Assembly (NCBI RefSeq): GCF_040712315.1
Contig: NC_134022.1
Span: 5,270,001-5,334,000, forward strand
Length of the DNA stretch: 64,000 nucleotides
Direction of reading: 5' to 3'
Origin: Castanea sativa
Taxonomy: Eukaryota > Streptophyta > Magnoliopsida > Fagales > Fagaceae
Each line of letters opens with the position of its first letter. Position 1 is the stretch's first letter. The notes beneath the pieces were generated by a model. That model did not search any database and was not told the DNA's origin. It saw only the letters and a list, made by a program, of their open reading frames with translations. A program made the translations under genes and the position numbers. Positions 1 through 10,597 of this stretch are shown here, in pieces.

Positions 1-85
1 TGAGAAAATACTTTCTTTCCCCACTCTTTTTTCTTTTCCTTTCTCTTCTCTTCCCTCCTCTTCCACTAAACCAAACATAGCCTAA
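1..85. mobile_element. Right end of a MITE cut by the window edge
   Basis: The window opens in a pyrimidine-rich stretch that ends in AACCAAACATAGCCTAAG. This resembles the right ends of the inverted-repeat elements at 1158-1619 and 26614-27352, so it is probably the truncated end of the same kind of element. The left end is outside the window, so the call rests on resemblance only. Confidence 0.35.
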
Positions 86-235
86 GTCAATTTTCTTCTT
101 GTATTTGTGTTTATGACCTTGCGGCAGAGGATCACATATTTGTAGTGAACTGAGTTAGCCAATATTTAACCAATAAAGTATAGGAAGAATGATTTGATAA
201 GAAAGAGAGTATTTTTTTTTTTGCAAAATAACAAC

Positions 236-913
236 TGTGGTGCCCAAACCTAGTGATTTTTCCTTTAGGGAGGAAGAATTTGGGCTCCCAATTTATTTGT
301 TGGTGGGTTTCCTTGTGCTCCTACTAGATGTTGCCTTAGACATTGCCTTGATAGACTAACCCTCTCACCTTCATTGTCACAAGCCTAGTTCTAACTCCCC
401 TTCTCTAATTTCCCCTACCTCACTCTCTTTTGTTTTATCTTTCAGCTCTCTCTGTCTCTCTCTCTCTATTCGCCAACCCCTTTTCCATTCTTCCTACTTT
501 CCCTTTTATAGTCTCCCTTTAGTAGGGATCCAAATTATTACTTTTGCATCAATTCTCATGTAAATTCACTTCTGCCTAGAATCCAAGGAAACTGATTCCT
601 TTTAAGAATTCTCTTGAAACTTGTACCTGACGCTAAATAGCGTTTGGCAACAAATTTCCCTAAGGCACTAACTAATTGTACTTGGGGGACCGACCTAAAT
701 CTTACTGTTCCCTCATCAGCCTCCCCTGGCCCATTAGTCGGCATTAGGCCTAACTTGACCCTGATATGGTAGATTTCCTGAGTGCCGATTCTACACATTT
801 GCACTTTTATTATAAGGCTGGGCCTATTCCAATAGTGTTGGGCCAATTTCAATTACTTGGGCCAGACTTAGTTAATTGGGCTAGTATTGGTTACTTATGC
901 CCATGTCCCTACA
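236..913 (-). mobile_element. Solo LTR, minus orientation
   Basis: Read on the minus strand this 678-bp block starts TGTAGGGACATGGGC and ends GGGCACCACA, the TG...CA ends of an LTR. It has a TATAAAAGGG promoter-like box near 500-510 on the minus strand. The flanks are ACAAC on the left and ACAAT on the right, a 4/5 match to a 5-bp target duplication. No retrotransposon coding sequence adjoins it, so a solo LTR is the simplest reading. It is a different family from the LTR at 53607. Confidence 0.5.
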
Positions 914-1157
914 ACAATATTATCATTCAACAATATGAGTGATGCATGACAACAATAATATGCAATTTTCTTGTATTGTGGTGATGGCATTGATGGAAGT
1001 GTGAGAGGAGAATTTTGAAAGTTTGGTGATGAACGAACATTTGGTTTTATAGTCACAAATGGAAGGATTCTTTACCACTAAGTTAGTGTTTTGGCACATC
1101 ACCTAGTTTAATGTTAATAGCGTCACATATAAAGAAAGTAAGTGAGGTGAATTAACA

Positions 1158-1619
1158 TTATGTTTGGTTCAATAGGTATAGGAGGGAAAAGAAAGGAAGG
1201 GTTAGGTTGAACAGTAATTTCCTTTGTTTGGTTTCTATGAGAGAAAAGAAAAGATGAGAAATTCAATCTCATGGGCTCAGATTTTACAATCCTTCCATTT
1301 TAAGCGGAAATGAAGAGAAAAACTTCAACCAAAAAAATGGGGCCCAACATATTTGACTTTTCATGTTATGTAATTATATTTCTGTCCATTAATTTTACCT
1401 TTCTTATGAGGGCCTATAAGTAAAAAATATATACTCTTCTTTCCATTTTCTCTCTCTTTTCCAACCAAACATAAATATTTTCTTCTCTTTTCTTTTCTTC
1501 CCCCCCCCCCTATATCCAAACACACCAAAAGGAACTATTTTCTTTTCTTCTCATTTCTATTTCCCTTCTCTTCCTCTTTTCCTTTCTCTTCCATTTCCCT
1601 AGTTATAACCAAACATAGT
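1158..1619. mobile_element. MITE-like element with TTATGTTTGG termini
   Basis: The left end reads TTATGTTTGGTTC and the reverse complement of the right end reads CTATGTTTGGTT, giving short inverted repeats around a purine-rich left half and a pyrimidine-rich right half. A C homopolymer lies near 1501-1510. No open frame is present. I could not assign a convincing target duplication. Confidence 0.5.
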
Positions 1620-1742
1620 CTAAATGTTGTGGAAACCAGTTATCATGGCTGATATGGTTGAGAACATGAACGGAGCCATGGTTGGACTAAAGGGGGGGGC
1701 AATGACCCCCCTAATTTAAAAAAAAAAATTATATATGGATAC

Positions 1743-2433
1743 TGTGGGGAGTAAAAGGACCCAAACGGGCATATAGGCCTTTGGACTGTAGCATGGAGGG
1801 CCGACCTGCTCCAGAATTAAACTCTACGAATTGGCCCATACGCCGAGGATCCGAGGGTACAGCCGAGGGCGAGCTTCTCCTCGAACAGATCCAAGAGAAC
1901 TCAAGACTTCATTATCAAGGTCAAGGCACAACTCTGGAAAGACTAATGGTTAAAGGGGGACATCCTGAACCTTCTAGATGCACCAGTGTTAAAGAAAATA
2001 TCAAGGGCAAAGGCTGCCACCTCCGCATTAAAGGCTCTGCACCTACCTCCCTGGCCGCATTGATGGGGAAGTGATCCCTGAACAGTAGGGCTGAAACTTC
2101 TAGTCACTGTCCAAAAAGTATCAGGGAATGAAGTATTTAAAAGGGTGGAGGCCAGAGAAAAAGGGGATAAAAAATAAAGAAAGAAACCAAGAATTGTAAC
2201 TTTTAAGTGAGAAATAGAAATAATACAGAAGTAGTCCTCGGCTTACGTCCGAGGAGGCCTATTTATAATTATCTTTCGTTATTTACAGGTGTTTGTAACT
2301 CTTAGCCCGTTTTCAAGTTCTCAGCACTTCTAATCTAGGTTTCAAGCCCACGCTCTACAAATTTTATTGTCTAAGGCTCATTGGGCCTGAGCCCATAGTT
2401 GTCTTTAGGTCCAGGTACAATTGTGCACTTACA
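1743..2433 (+). mobile_element. Solo LTR of the Tat-like gypsy family, inserted in a hAT-like element
   Basis: This 691-bp block begins TGTGGGGAGTAAAAGG and ends TTGTGCACTTACA. It is the reverse-complement match of the LTR at 53607-54298, so it belongs to the same family in the opposite orientation. It is flanked by a perfect 5-bp duplication, GATAC at 1738-1742 and at 2434-2438. The internal region is absent, consistent with LTR-LTR recombination. Its TATA box is altered to TATTTAAAAG near 2131 compared with GTATAAAAGG in the full element. Confidence 0.88.
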
Positions 2434-2788
2434 GATACTAATTTTAGCAATTTTGTTTTGTAAAATTACACTTTTGTCCTCCTTAAAAATATCATTGATT
2501 CTTTTACAAACTAATAAGATAGTAAATTCTTATTGGTTCGCATATGGTCCCATCACTTATATTATCAGCAATTTGTAAAAAAGTTTGTAGTTCAAACATT
2601 TTCCTCATTTTAAAGACAATTTAAAAAATTTATAAGTCTAAAATCCAAAAAAGAAATATACAAGTAACAAAAATTACCAATAGTAAAACAAAAAAAGTTA
2701 AAAAATTAAGCCTAGTCAACCAAATTTACTTGAAACAAACAATCTGACCCTTTAAAAATTTTTAAACAACTAGCCGTTAAACGATTAA

Positions 2789-3150
2789 GGGTTTGTTTGG
2801 GTACTGCTTATTACTGAAAACTGAAAACACTATAGCAAAATAATTTTTAAAAGATTTTGCTATTGTGTGCTCTAAGGGAATACAATAATTAATCATTTTT
2901 AGAAATATTAATATCAGAAATTGAAAAAGTATTGACAGCTTTTTCAATTCTTAAGAAAATGTTTCCAAAAATAGATGGCTTAACCGGACCCATTTTTAAA
3001 TGTGTGAATAGTGTCGTGAGACCTAGTTTTAAAGTTTTTTTTTTTTTTTTTTAAAAGTAGTTTGCGGGTCTCGTGAACAGTGCATGAGACCCATTGTTTT
3101 AATCACAAACGCAGACGCAAACCCAAATTTAGCTTTATCCAAACGGATAC
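2789..3150. mobile_element. MITE nested in the hAT-like element
   Basis: The left terminus GGGTTTGTTTGG pairs with the right terminus, whose reverse complement is GTATCCGTTTGG. TAA flanks both sides (2786-2788 and 3151-3153). The related element at 37117-37695 lacks this block at the equivalent place. The block has no coding capacity and includes a T homopolymer. Confidence 0.55.
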
Positions 3151-3358
3151 TAAGTAGCAGCAAAGTTGGAGGCTGAAGTTATTGCGCATCACTAACAACA
3201 AAACCGCCCTCCTAACTCTAAGTTCTGGCTATGTTATTGATTGAGAATATTAAGGAAAAATTCAAGTTTATAAATAAAAAGGAAAAAGAGAAAAAACTTA
3301 GCTAGCATAGCATAATGGAGTCACTTTCATTGGTTGACGTGTTCCAAGCCAACACATT

Positions 3359-3716
3359 GACCAAGGGCATGACTACCAGCTCAATACCTTAAAACCTTTT
3401 CCCTTTACTGTTAAATTTGAATTTTCCATGGACTTGGGCTGTAGATCAAATGTTAATTTAACGACCATGGTGCATGTCGTCAATAGCCAAATAGGATTGT
3501 TATTTTGCTAGCTAAGCTCTCAATTTTGTACGCCTTAGACCAAAGGCATGATTGCCAGCTCAATACCTTATAACATTTTCCCTTTACTGTTGAATTTGAA
3601 TTTTCCATGGACTTGGGCTGTAGATCAAACGTTAATTTAACGACCATGGTGCATGTCGTTGATAGCCGAATAGGATTGATATTTTGCTAGCTAAGCTCTC
3701 AATTTTTTATTCCTTA
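3359..3716. repeat. Tandem duplication, 2 x 179 bp
   Basis: Two adjacent copies start GACCAAGGGCATGA at 3359 and GACCAAAGGCATGA at 3538, an offset of 179 bp. They differ at scattered positions. Both contain TTTCCATGGACTTGGGC. A Harbinger-type element begins exactly at the end of the second copy. Confidence 0.85.
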
Positions 3717-4836
3717 GAGCATTCCCATCAGCTGTTTCATAAATATGTCATTTTGACACGTTAAAAAGCCTACTTTATTATTTTAACACATCATTTTACA
3801 ATTCATCATTCATCACATCTTCTATTTTTCAATTCTATACATTAAAATAATATATAAAAATATTAAAAAAAACCATCAAAATAAAAAATACAAAATAAAA
3901 ACCCACCACCATACACAAACACAAGCACAGAACTGTAATAAACCCACCACCAACAACAATCGACCAGCCGCCACCAACTCCCAAAAATCAACTCAAAAAT
4001 CCCCAAAATCAACACAAAACTCTCAAAAAAGAAATGAAGAGATGAATCAACTCCATTTATATGGGATTATACTGACCAATTTGCGAATCAACTCCATTTA
4101 TACGGAATTATACTGAACAATTTGCCAAAAATGAAAGAAAACATGTACGGAATTATCAGAGAGAGAAAAGCCTAGAGACTCGCCGATTCCATGAACCGAA
4201 ACCACCACAGAAAGATTTCTCAGACTTGGACTCACCAACTTGGTTTCGGATCGGAGTCGGATCCGGACCCAAATAGTTCAAAAATAAAAAAAGATAACCA
4301 ACCAACAAACAAACACTAAATAGAAAGAAGAAAAGCACACTACCATACAAAGAATCGTTTCACGAATTGGGTTCCGATCAACTCAGATTTTACAAAAATA
4401 AATAAATAAATAAAAGAGAGAGAAAGAGACGCGGAGAAAGTGATGGAAAAAAAAAAAAAGAAAAAAAAAGAAAAAGGGAGAGGTTTGAAACTACAAAATT
4501 CCAACTGGGTTATTGTTCAAAGAGAAAGTGTGAAACAAGAAGATGCTGGAGAAGAAAGAAGAAGAAAAAGGAAAGAGAAAGTGACAGAAGATAAGGAATA
4601 GGAGGAGAAAGAAAAAAGAAAAAAGAAAAGAAGAAAAAAAGCAAGAGAGGGAAGAAAGAAAAGTCCCAAAAGAAGAGAGGGAAATTGAATAAATTTTTTT
4701 TTTTTATAGCATATCTGTCCGTACCATTTCAAAGATAAAATGGTATTGTTCATGTGTATCAAATTTTATAGCCTTTAGAATATTTCATGAGAGCGATTTT
4801 TTGGTGTTTAGTGTGTCACACCTAATAGGAATGCTC
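3717..4836. mobile_element. PIF/Harbinger-like non-autonomous element
   Basis: The left terminus GAGCATTCCCATCAG and the reverse complement of the right terminus GAGCATTCCTATTAG are inverted repeats of the type found in plant Harbinger MITEs. TTA flanks both ends (3714-3716 and 4837-4839), the expected 3-bp duplication. The interior is AC-rich on the left and GA-rich on the right (4380-4690). Open frames here are low-complexity and unlikely to be genes. Confidence 0.7.
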
Positions 4837-4839
4837 TTA

Positions 4840-5690
4840 GAAGAAAAGGGAACTATTGTCCAACGGGCCAAGCTTTGCTCGTCAAACTTGGACTTCAAGG
4901 GCTTGATGCATTATTCGTAATAAAAAAAAAAAAAGGTGCCCTCAACAATTAAACTGGCTTATGAGTCTATAAAGTAAAATGTTTTAGATATATTAATCTA
5001 TAATTATAATTATAACGTTTTGAAAAAAGAAAAAAGAAAAAAGAAAAAAAGAGAAGATATTACTGATTTATGAAGAAAAGAAATAGATTAGTTTGACTAA
5101 GACTCAGTCTGGATCGCTCGCACTCGCAAAGACACAGACTCTACTCAAACCAGTTGTCGTATGGTTGAGGACAAGTCAACGTAAATGGGCCGTCACAAGG
5201 AATTGGTCCCCATACTCATAGTAGATAGATACCGCACTAAATAAATATAAATATAAAGACTTAAAATTACTAATAATAATACAAATTTATTTTTAACATT
5301 TGGGTAACCTAGTTGGTAAGATATTGGCTTAACAAGTTTTAGAACTTGAGTTCGACCCTCAACAAAGTCTTGTTCGAAAGCGGATAGCATACTACTATAA
5401 TTACACTCAATACTACTATAATTACACTCAAGTAAACAAGCCACACTAATCGCCTCTCTCTATCAGATTTTTTTTACCAAAAAAAAAAAAAATTAAAAGT
5501 CCTACTGTAGTACACTAAAAAAGTCTGTTTAGTAATTCATTTTAACATGGACCATTACACGCATTAAAAAAGTCTATCTTTTATCTTTTGTTTAGCAAAA
5601 GCTCCACCTCTTAATTATTCTACTTTCTTCTAGAAAGATAGATTAAAGAGAGAGATCCAGTTAGACTTTTCTTCTTATGCTTTGTTCCAC
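4840..5690. other. Intergenic DNA upstream of the IKU1-like gene, with a SINE-like stretch
   Basis: No gene is seen. At about 5296-5475 (+) a tRNA-like layout is present: an A-box-like CCTAGTTGGTAAG followed about 35 bp later by a B-box-like GAGTTCGACCCTC, ending in an A run near 5479. This suggests a tRNA-derived SINE. Short repeats of ACTACTATAATTACACTCA occur near 5390-5430. Confidence 0.35.
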
Positions 5691-5933
5691 AAGTCAAGGC
5701 GTAATTGTTCCCATTCCGTTTTCTCTCTTTTTTTTTCTTCTGTCTCTTCGCGTTTACTTTAATTTCTTTCTTCTTACTCGTTGTGAACCCGTCATATACA
5801 ACAATTATATATCTTTCAATTCAGCTTTCAGATTATATTTGGAGTAGAAGAATCTGGTGGGTGATTTCAGATTTATCTTTTTAGAGCTTATTGAATCTGG
5901 GTTTTGTTGCTTGGACTGAACCAAGAGAAAAGG

Positions 5934-6237
5934 GTATGTTCTTCTGCTTCTGAATCTTAGCTCTATTGGGGTTTTGATATTTTTGTTGCTTTTGTTTCGG
6001 GGGGTTCATTTGTTGTTCTATATGCTTAGATCACTGTGAATAGTTCGGGGAAGATTGTTTTGAGCTTGGAATATTGAGGTTCTGGGTTTTGTTTTGAAGC
6101 CCTGACTGAATTTGACCATGGCCATGGGTTATTTAGTTTGTTGAAATAGTTGGTGATTTGAGGTTAAATTCTGAGAAAGATTGACATTGCAAAAACGTGG
6201 TAATTCTTTGTTGAGGAGTGATTTTTGGGAATTTCAG
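5934..6237 (+). other. Probable 5'UTR intron of the IKU1-like gene
   Basis: A donor AGG|GTATGT at 5934 and an acceptor ATTTCAG ending at 6237 enclose a T-rich 304-bp sequence. Splicing would join a CT-rich leader (about 5700-5933) to a 14-nt stretch immediately before the ATG at 6252. It would also remove the in-frame upstream ATG at 6225. This is inferred from splice motifs only. Confidence 0.5.
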
Positions 6238-6251
6238 TTTTTTTTCCAAAA

Positions 6252-7169
6252 ATGGATAACATGAAGAATAGGAATAATGACCATTTGGGTGTGAATAAAA
6301 TAGGGAAGAATATAAAGAAGAGTCCTTTGCACCAACCGAATTTTGCAAACAACAATCCTGCTAGGCAGCAACCTCAGCCTCAGGTTTACAACATAAGCAA
6401 GAATGACTTTAGAAATATTGTTCAGCAGCTCACTGGTTCACCCTCTCAAGAACCTCTGCCTAGACCTCCCAATAACCTGCCTAAACCCCAGAGTATGCGG
6501 CTGCAGAGAATTCGGCCTCCCCCATTAACACCCATCAATCGGCCTCACATACCCCCTCCCGTGCCGCTCCCTGCAGCCCCTCCCCCTATGATGTACAATA
6601 ATAACTTTGCTAGACCTGGTCAGTTTGGACAGCCATCGCCGCCCATGCAGATGCCACCACTTACCCCTGGTGAATCATTCTGGGGGAATACGGCTGAGTC
6701 TCCTATCACAGCTTACATGCGTTACCTTCAACATTCAATTGTGGATCCTGCTCCAAGGGGAAACCCAGCCCATCCTCAACAGCAACCACAGATTCACGGT
6801 CATCCGCAGTCATCTGCTTTACTTCCTAATCCTCACGGGGCTGCTCTTCCTTCCCCTAGAATGAATGGTCCTAACCAACCTATGCCAAATTTCCCTTCCC
6901 CACAAATGAATGGTCCTCCCCTTTTGCCTTCCCCAACTTCCCAGTTCCTCTTGCCTTCCCCAACTGGTTACTTCAATTTGTTGTCACCGCGTTCACCTTA
7001 TCCATTGTTCTCACCCGGGATTCAGTTTCCTCCACCTTTGACACCCAATTTTGCATTTTCACCGGGGATTTTAGGACCAGGGCCTCAGCCTCCACTTTCA
7101 CCAGGCCTATTTCCATTATCCCCTTCAGGGTTTTTTCCTGTCCCAAGTCCAAGATGGAGGGACCACTAA
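6252..7169 (+). CDS. IKU1: VQ-motif protein, HAIKU1 (IKU1/VQ14)-like
   Basis: This encodes a 305-aa proline-rich protein. The N-terminal block (residues 1-30, with LGVNKIGKNIKKSPLHQPNF) and the VQ motif FRNIVQQLTG at residues 53-62 identify the IKU1-type VQ family. A further conserved-looking block, ESPITAYMRYLQ, lies at 149-160. The C-terminal third is rich in SP/TP sites (LPSP, LLSP, PPLTP), which in VQ proteins are often MAP-kinase targets. In Arabidopsis, IKU1 binds WRKY10/MINI3 in the endosperm and promotes seed growth; transfer of that role here is inferred. I chose the ATG at 6252 because the family starts MDN/MDK and the upstream in-frame ATG (6225) lies in the probable 5'UTR intron. 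The CDS has no intron. No membrane segment or signal peptide is visible. Confidence 0.9.
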   Translation: MDNMKNRNNDHLGVNKIGKNIKKSPLHQPNFANNNPARQQPQPQVYNISKNDFRNIVQQLTGSPSQEPLPRPPNNLPKPQSMRLQRIRPPPLTPINRPHIPPPVPLPAAPPPMMYNNNFARPGQFGQPSPPMQMPPLTPGESFWGNTAESPITAYMRYLQHSIVDPAPRGNPAHPQQQPQIHGHPQSSALLPNPHGAALPSPRMNGPNQPMPNFPSPQMNGPPLLPSPTSQFLLPSPTGYFNLLSPRSPYPLFSPGIQFPPPLTPNFAFSPGILGPGPQPPLSPGLFPLSPSGFFPVPSPRWRDH

Positions 7170-10100
7170 TACTTGTCCTAGCATCCTATGCTTTGAGCTG
7201 GTTTTTCTTGATCAGAGGTGCTTATCATCATTATGTGGAGTTTCTCTTGAAAATGTAATGTACACTGCTGTTGTAAGAAGTCCTTTGGTCATTGTAGTGT
7301 TTGTATCTCTTTTTCTTTTCTTATTTCTCATTTGTTGATACCCATGTTGCAGCTTGTCTTGAAATATAGATCTGTAACAGCTGCAATCTTTGTTTTTTGG
7401 ACAAGTTTTACATTAGGCAATGTAGTGAAGACCAGACAACTCAACTGAACATTTGGACAGAGCTGTAACATGAAAGGAGGTAGGATTACAGACATCAAAA
7501 TTTTTAATGTAGGTTTCCTAGTGCGAGGACTCTCATGCTTTTGTAATATTTTGACTGTAATATTATTCACTTTCAGTTTGAAGTTAAATTCATCTTCAGT
7601 TATCTGGCTTGTGGTTGAAATTCTCAAACTGCTGTTTTTATAGTAAAGATCCATACTGGATGACTGGTTTAAATTTTGTTAAACATATTTTGGTTACCAA
7701 GAAAATTTATATTGTCAACTCTGTACTTCTAATACATACTTGCATACATAAAAGTATATTATATACTGTCTTTGATGATTTTCAGTTTGTTTTCCCTTCA
7801 GAAAGCGATTAGCAGGGTACTTTTGAGCTTTTTATGTATAGGTTTCTGAGCATTATTTGAAATATGTATATTGTATGTTATTCCATTGTAATGAATCTGA
7901 CATCCATTGTTTTCATTAAAAGTTGAATCCCCCCCCCCTCCTGCCCCCACAAATGTCTGTCTGGGGCTTAATATTTATAGCATTGTCTTTGGGTTTATTT
8001 GTTGAATATATTGTTACATGTAAATACAAGTTTTACACTTTTGTGATAAAATTCAAGGGCCTAATCTCTATTATGACTGATTGACCACTTAACACAATCC
8101 TAGATACCATGATTGTCGAGAGAATGTTACAGACCTTGGTTCGATTTTAATTTGCATTATGGGTTCAGTGAGAGCTGGTGGTGATCCTATGTATATGCTG
8201 AAATTCTATTAATTTCTACCAACTTCTATTTATTTGCAACCACCCCAGTGCACCACTGTTCTTCCTCTACCCTTGTTTTTCATCCTCCTCAACTCCTATG
8301 TGTGCTTCAAATAGATATCCTCTGCCATTGTGAGAGTTCCAGTAATTATTTTAGCCCTTTATCCTCTGTTACCCCTGCAACACCCCCAGCCCAAACACCA
8401 ATAAAACCACTTGCTTGCCACCACCCTCAGCGTTTCAAACAACAATGGCACCATTTGAGTAATGCTTGATATTGAAATGAACCAATTGCTGAAGACCTAT
8501 GACTCAACCAACATATACGCTAGGGCCAATTAAATTTTCAGACATATATTTGGATTTACCCAATGATATTGATCAGCTCAGTTTCTTTCTCAACATAGTT
8601 AAACTTTGCGTAATCCTTAGTTTCATGCCCTATATTCATGTATCACTAATTATCATGATTAAGTTTTGTGTGGGCCTACATTATCTCTTTGTTTATTTAA
8701 GACCAGGACTTTGTAAGTTGCATCTAATTTGTCAGTATGCTATTGGAAATCCATATAGGAATCTGTATGGTCTGGTTACAAGGGTACTTACTAATTGTGT
8801 TGCACTTGGTCAATTCTCTGATTAATACCAAAAAGGTACACAATTTTAAGGTTAGCAGTAGATTGGAGGTGTAAAGTTTTCGATAATTGACTGAAACTAA
8901 TGAAATCTTAGTTTTGCTGATAATTTGGAAGTATGACCATGAATCATCCTGTGGATATTTTATTTGAAATTTCTAAAGCTTATGAAACTTATTTTTATGT
9001 GGTTGAAAAATGTAAGTAATATATAATGACAATCTGAAGACTCTTTTATAGACATTTTCTTTGCATAATAGCAAAGTTGAACAAAGAAAAACAGTATGTT
9101 ATATTCTGTATACTATTATATGAAGATTGTACATAATAAAACAAACTCGACAGAGCACATAAAAGGAACTTGGTTGAATTTAACCAAAAATAATGTAAAC
9201 TAACTGTATCATTTTCTCATAATATTATTAAATGTGATGTAAAAACGAGGTAATGATAATGATGATCTCTTATGGAAAGAGAAAGGGCATAAATAATGGT
9301 CACGTTAGATGTATGCATTATTAGCAATAGGGTAAAAAAGTGCATCTTCAGAGATGCTTAATCTTTTTATTTTTGGGAATATCCTTGCAAGACTAGATGA
9401 TGCATAACAAAATTCTCAAGGAATTTGAGAACAAGCACAAGAACTGAAATATAAAAATAGATTTACGAATCAACACCTAGGCTTGCTTGGATTCAACACC
9501 AAACAAGAGAGAAAAAAAAAAACCCCTAGGAATTAGCACTTAAGGTTGCTTGGAATCAGTACTAAGCTATTGAAGGAAAATAACTCAACAATAAATTTTA
9601 TTACTTAAATTAAACTATAAACAATATTGAGCCCTAGGTTCTTTAAATAGAGTTTCAAACATATTATCATAGTAAAGAAAGAAAACAATTCTAACCAATG
9701 ATATTAATTCTACTAACCTAGTAAGAAAAGGAAAAAAATTTCCTAAACCATGTAGGAAAAGAAAATAATGTTAACCAGTTACATAAATAAGTACTCGAAA
9801 TTAAATGATTAGGCCTTAGGCGCAACTAGTAGCAGGCTTCATCTATAAGGTCATTCTTCTTGTGCTGGTGTCAATAAGTATGCGTAATTGGAGGTCTGTA
9901 TCTTGTGTATGCACCACTAGACTTAATTGCCTCAATGTTGTTTGAGACTGCTTTGCTGTGGGGAGAGACCCGAGGCAAGCTTTAAAAAGCTTCTAAATCT
10001 GCAGTAATAGGTCTAATGTGTTCTGTCTAGTTGCTTGTGGATCATTTGACTGATGTCGAGGTTTAATAACTTTATGCCCAAGTTAAAATTCTAGGTCAAG

Positions 10101-10597
10101 TGGATAGAATTATGCTCTGAATTCTGTGGCAGGTTAGAAGCTGAGACATCAACTACGAGTACTGAGTATTGGCTTGAAATTAGGCTGCATTTTTTTGTTA
10201 TAAAAAGAAAAAAAGAAAACAAAATCTTTTTTCCTTTTTCTCATTGGTTGGTTCAGAAAGATACTGTGTCGTGTTATGAAGCAGTTTTGTAAATCGGTGT
10301 TGGTCAATGGTATTATGAATGCAATGCTATTACCATTTACATGTTGAGTTCGTATGAATTATGGTGTGCTTGGAGGCTAGTTCTATTTTTTTGGGACGGT
10401 TTGGTGTTGCAGTGTTGATACTTAGAAAAAATTTCTCCAGAATTCAAACTTCCATCTGACTTGGGTTCCTTTTGATGATTTCCGTGTCTTCAGTCTTTCT
10501 TACTACCTCTTTTTAAAACAATGGCTGCTGGTTAGAGTTATGCTTTCTAATGTGGTGGAATATTATAAACCCAAGGCCATCAGATTTGAAATTCTGT
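7170..10597. other. 3' flank of the IKU1-like gene and featureless DNA
   Basis: The 3'UTR probably lies within the first few hundred bases; no canonical AATAAA is obvious close to the stop. A C run occurs near 7929. Short open frames at 7609, 8248 and 8499 show no family motif. The stretch 9400-9830 has two imperfect GCTTGGATTCA/GCTTGGAATCA units and may be old TE debris. I see no gene. Confidence 0.5.

Larger units (their letters stand above)
1665..3239. mobile_element. Decayed hAT-like non-autonomous element carrying two nested insertions
   Basis: The left end CATGAACGGAGCC and the reverse-complemented right end CAATAACATAGCCAGA are degenerate forms of the CAGTGGCGGAGCC terminus common in plant hAT elements. 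The flanks GTTGAGAA (1657-1664) and ATTGAGAA (3240-3247) match 7/8, as expected for an 8-bp hAT duplication. The body aligns by eye with the compact element at 37117-37695, which lacks the insertions at 1743-2433 and 2789-3150. No transposase is visible. Confidence 0.5.

Noticed and set aside
1781..2074. 97-codon open frame at 1781 and its counterpart at 54087-54299
   Set aside because: Both lie inside LTRs of the same family and are interrupted differently; they are non-coding LTR sequence.
5296..5380. Possible tRNA gene from A-box and B-box-like motifs
   Set aside because: It has no acceptor-stem pairing and ends in an A run; it fits a SINE better.
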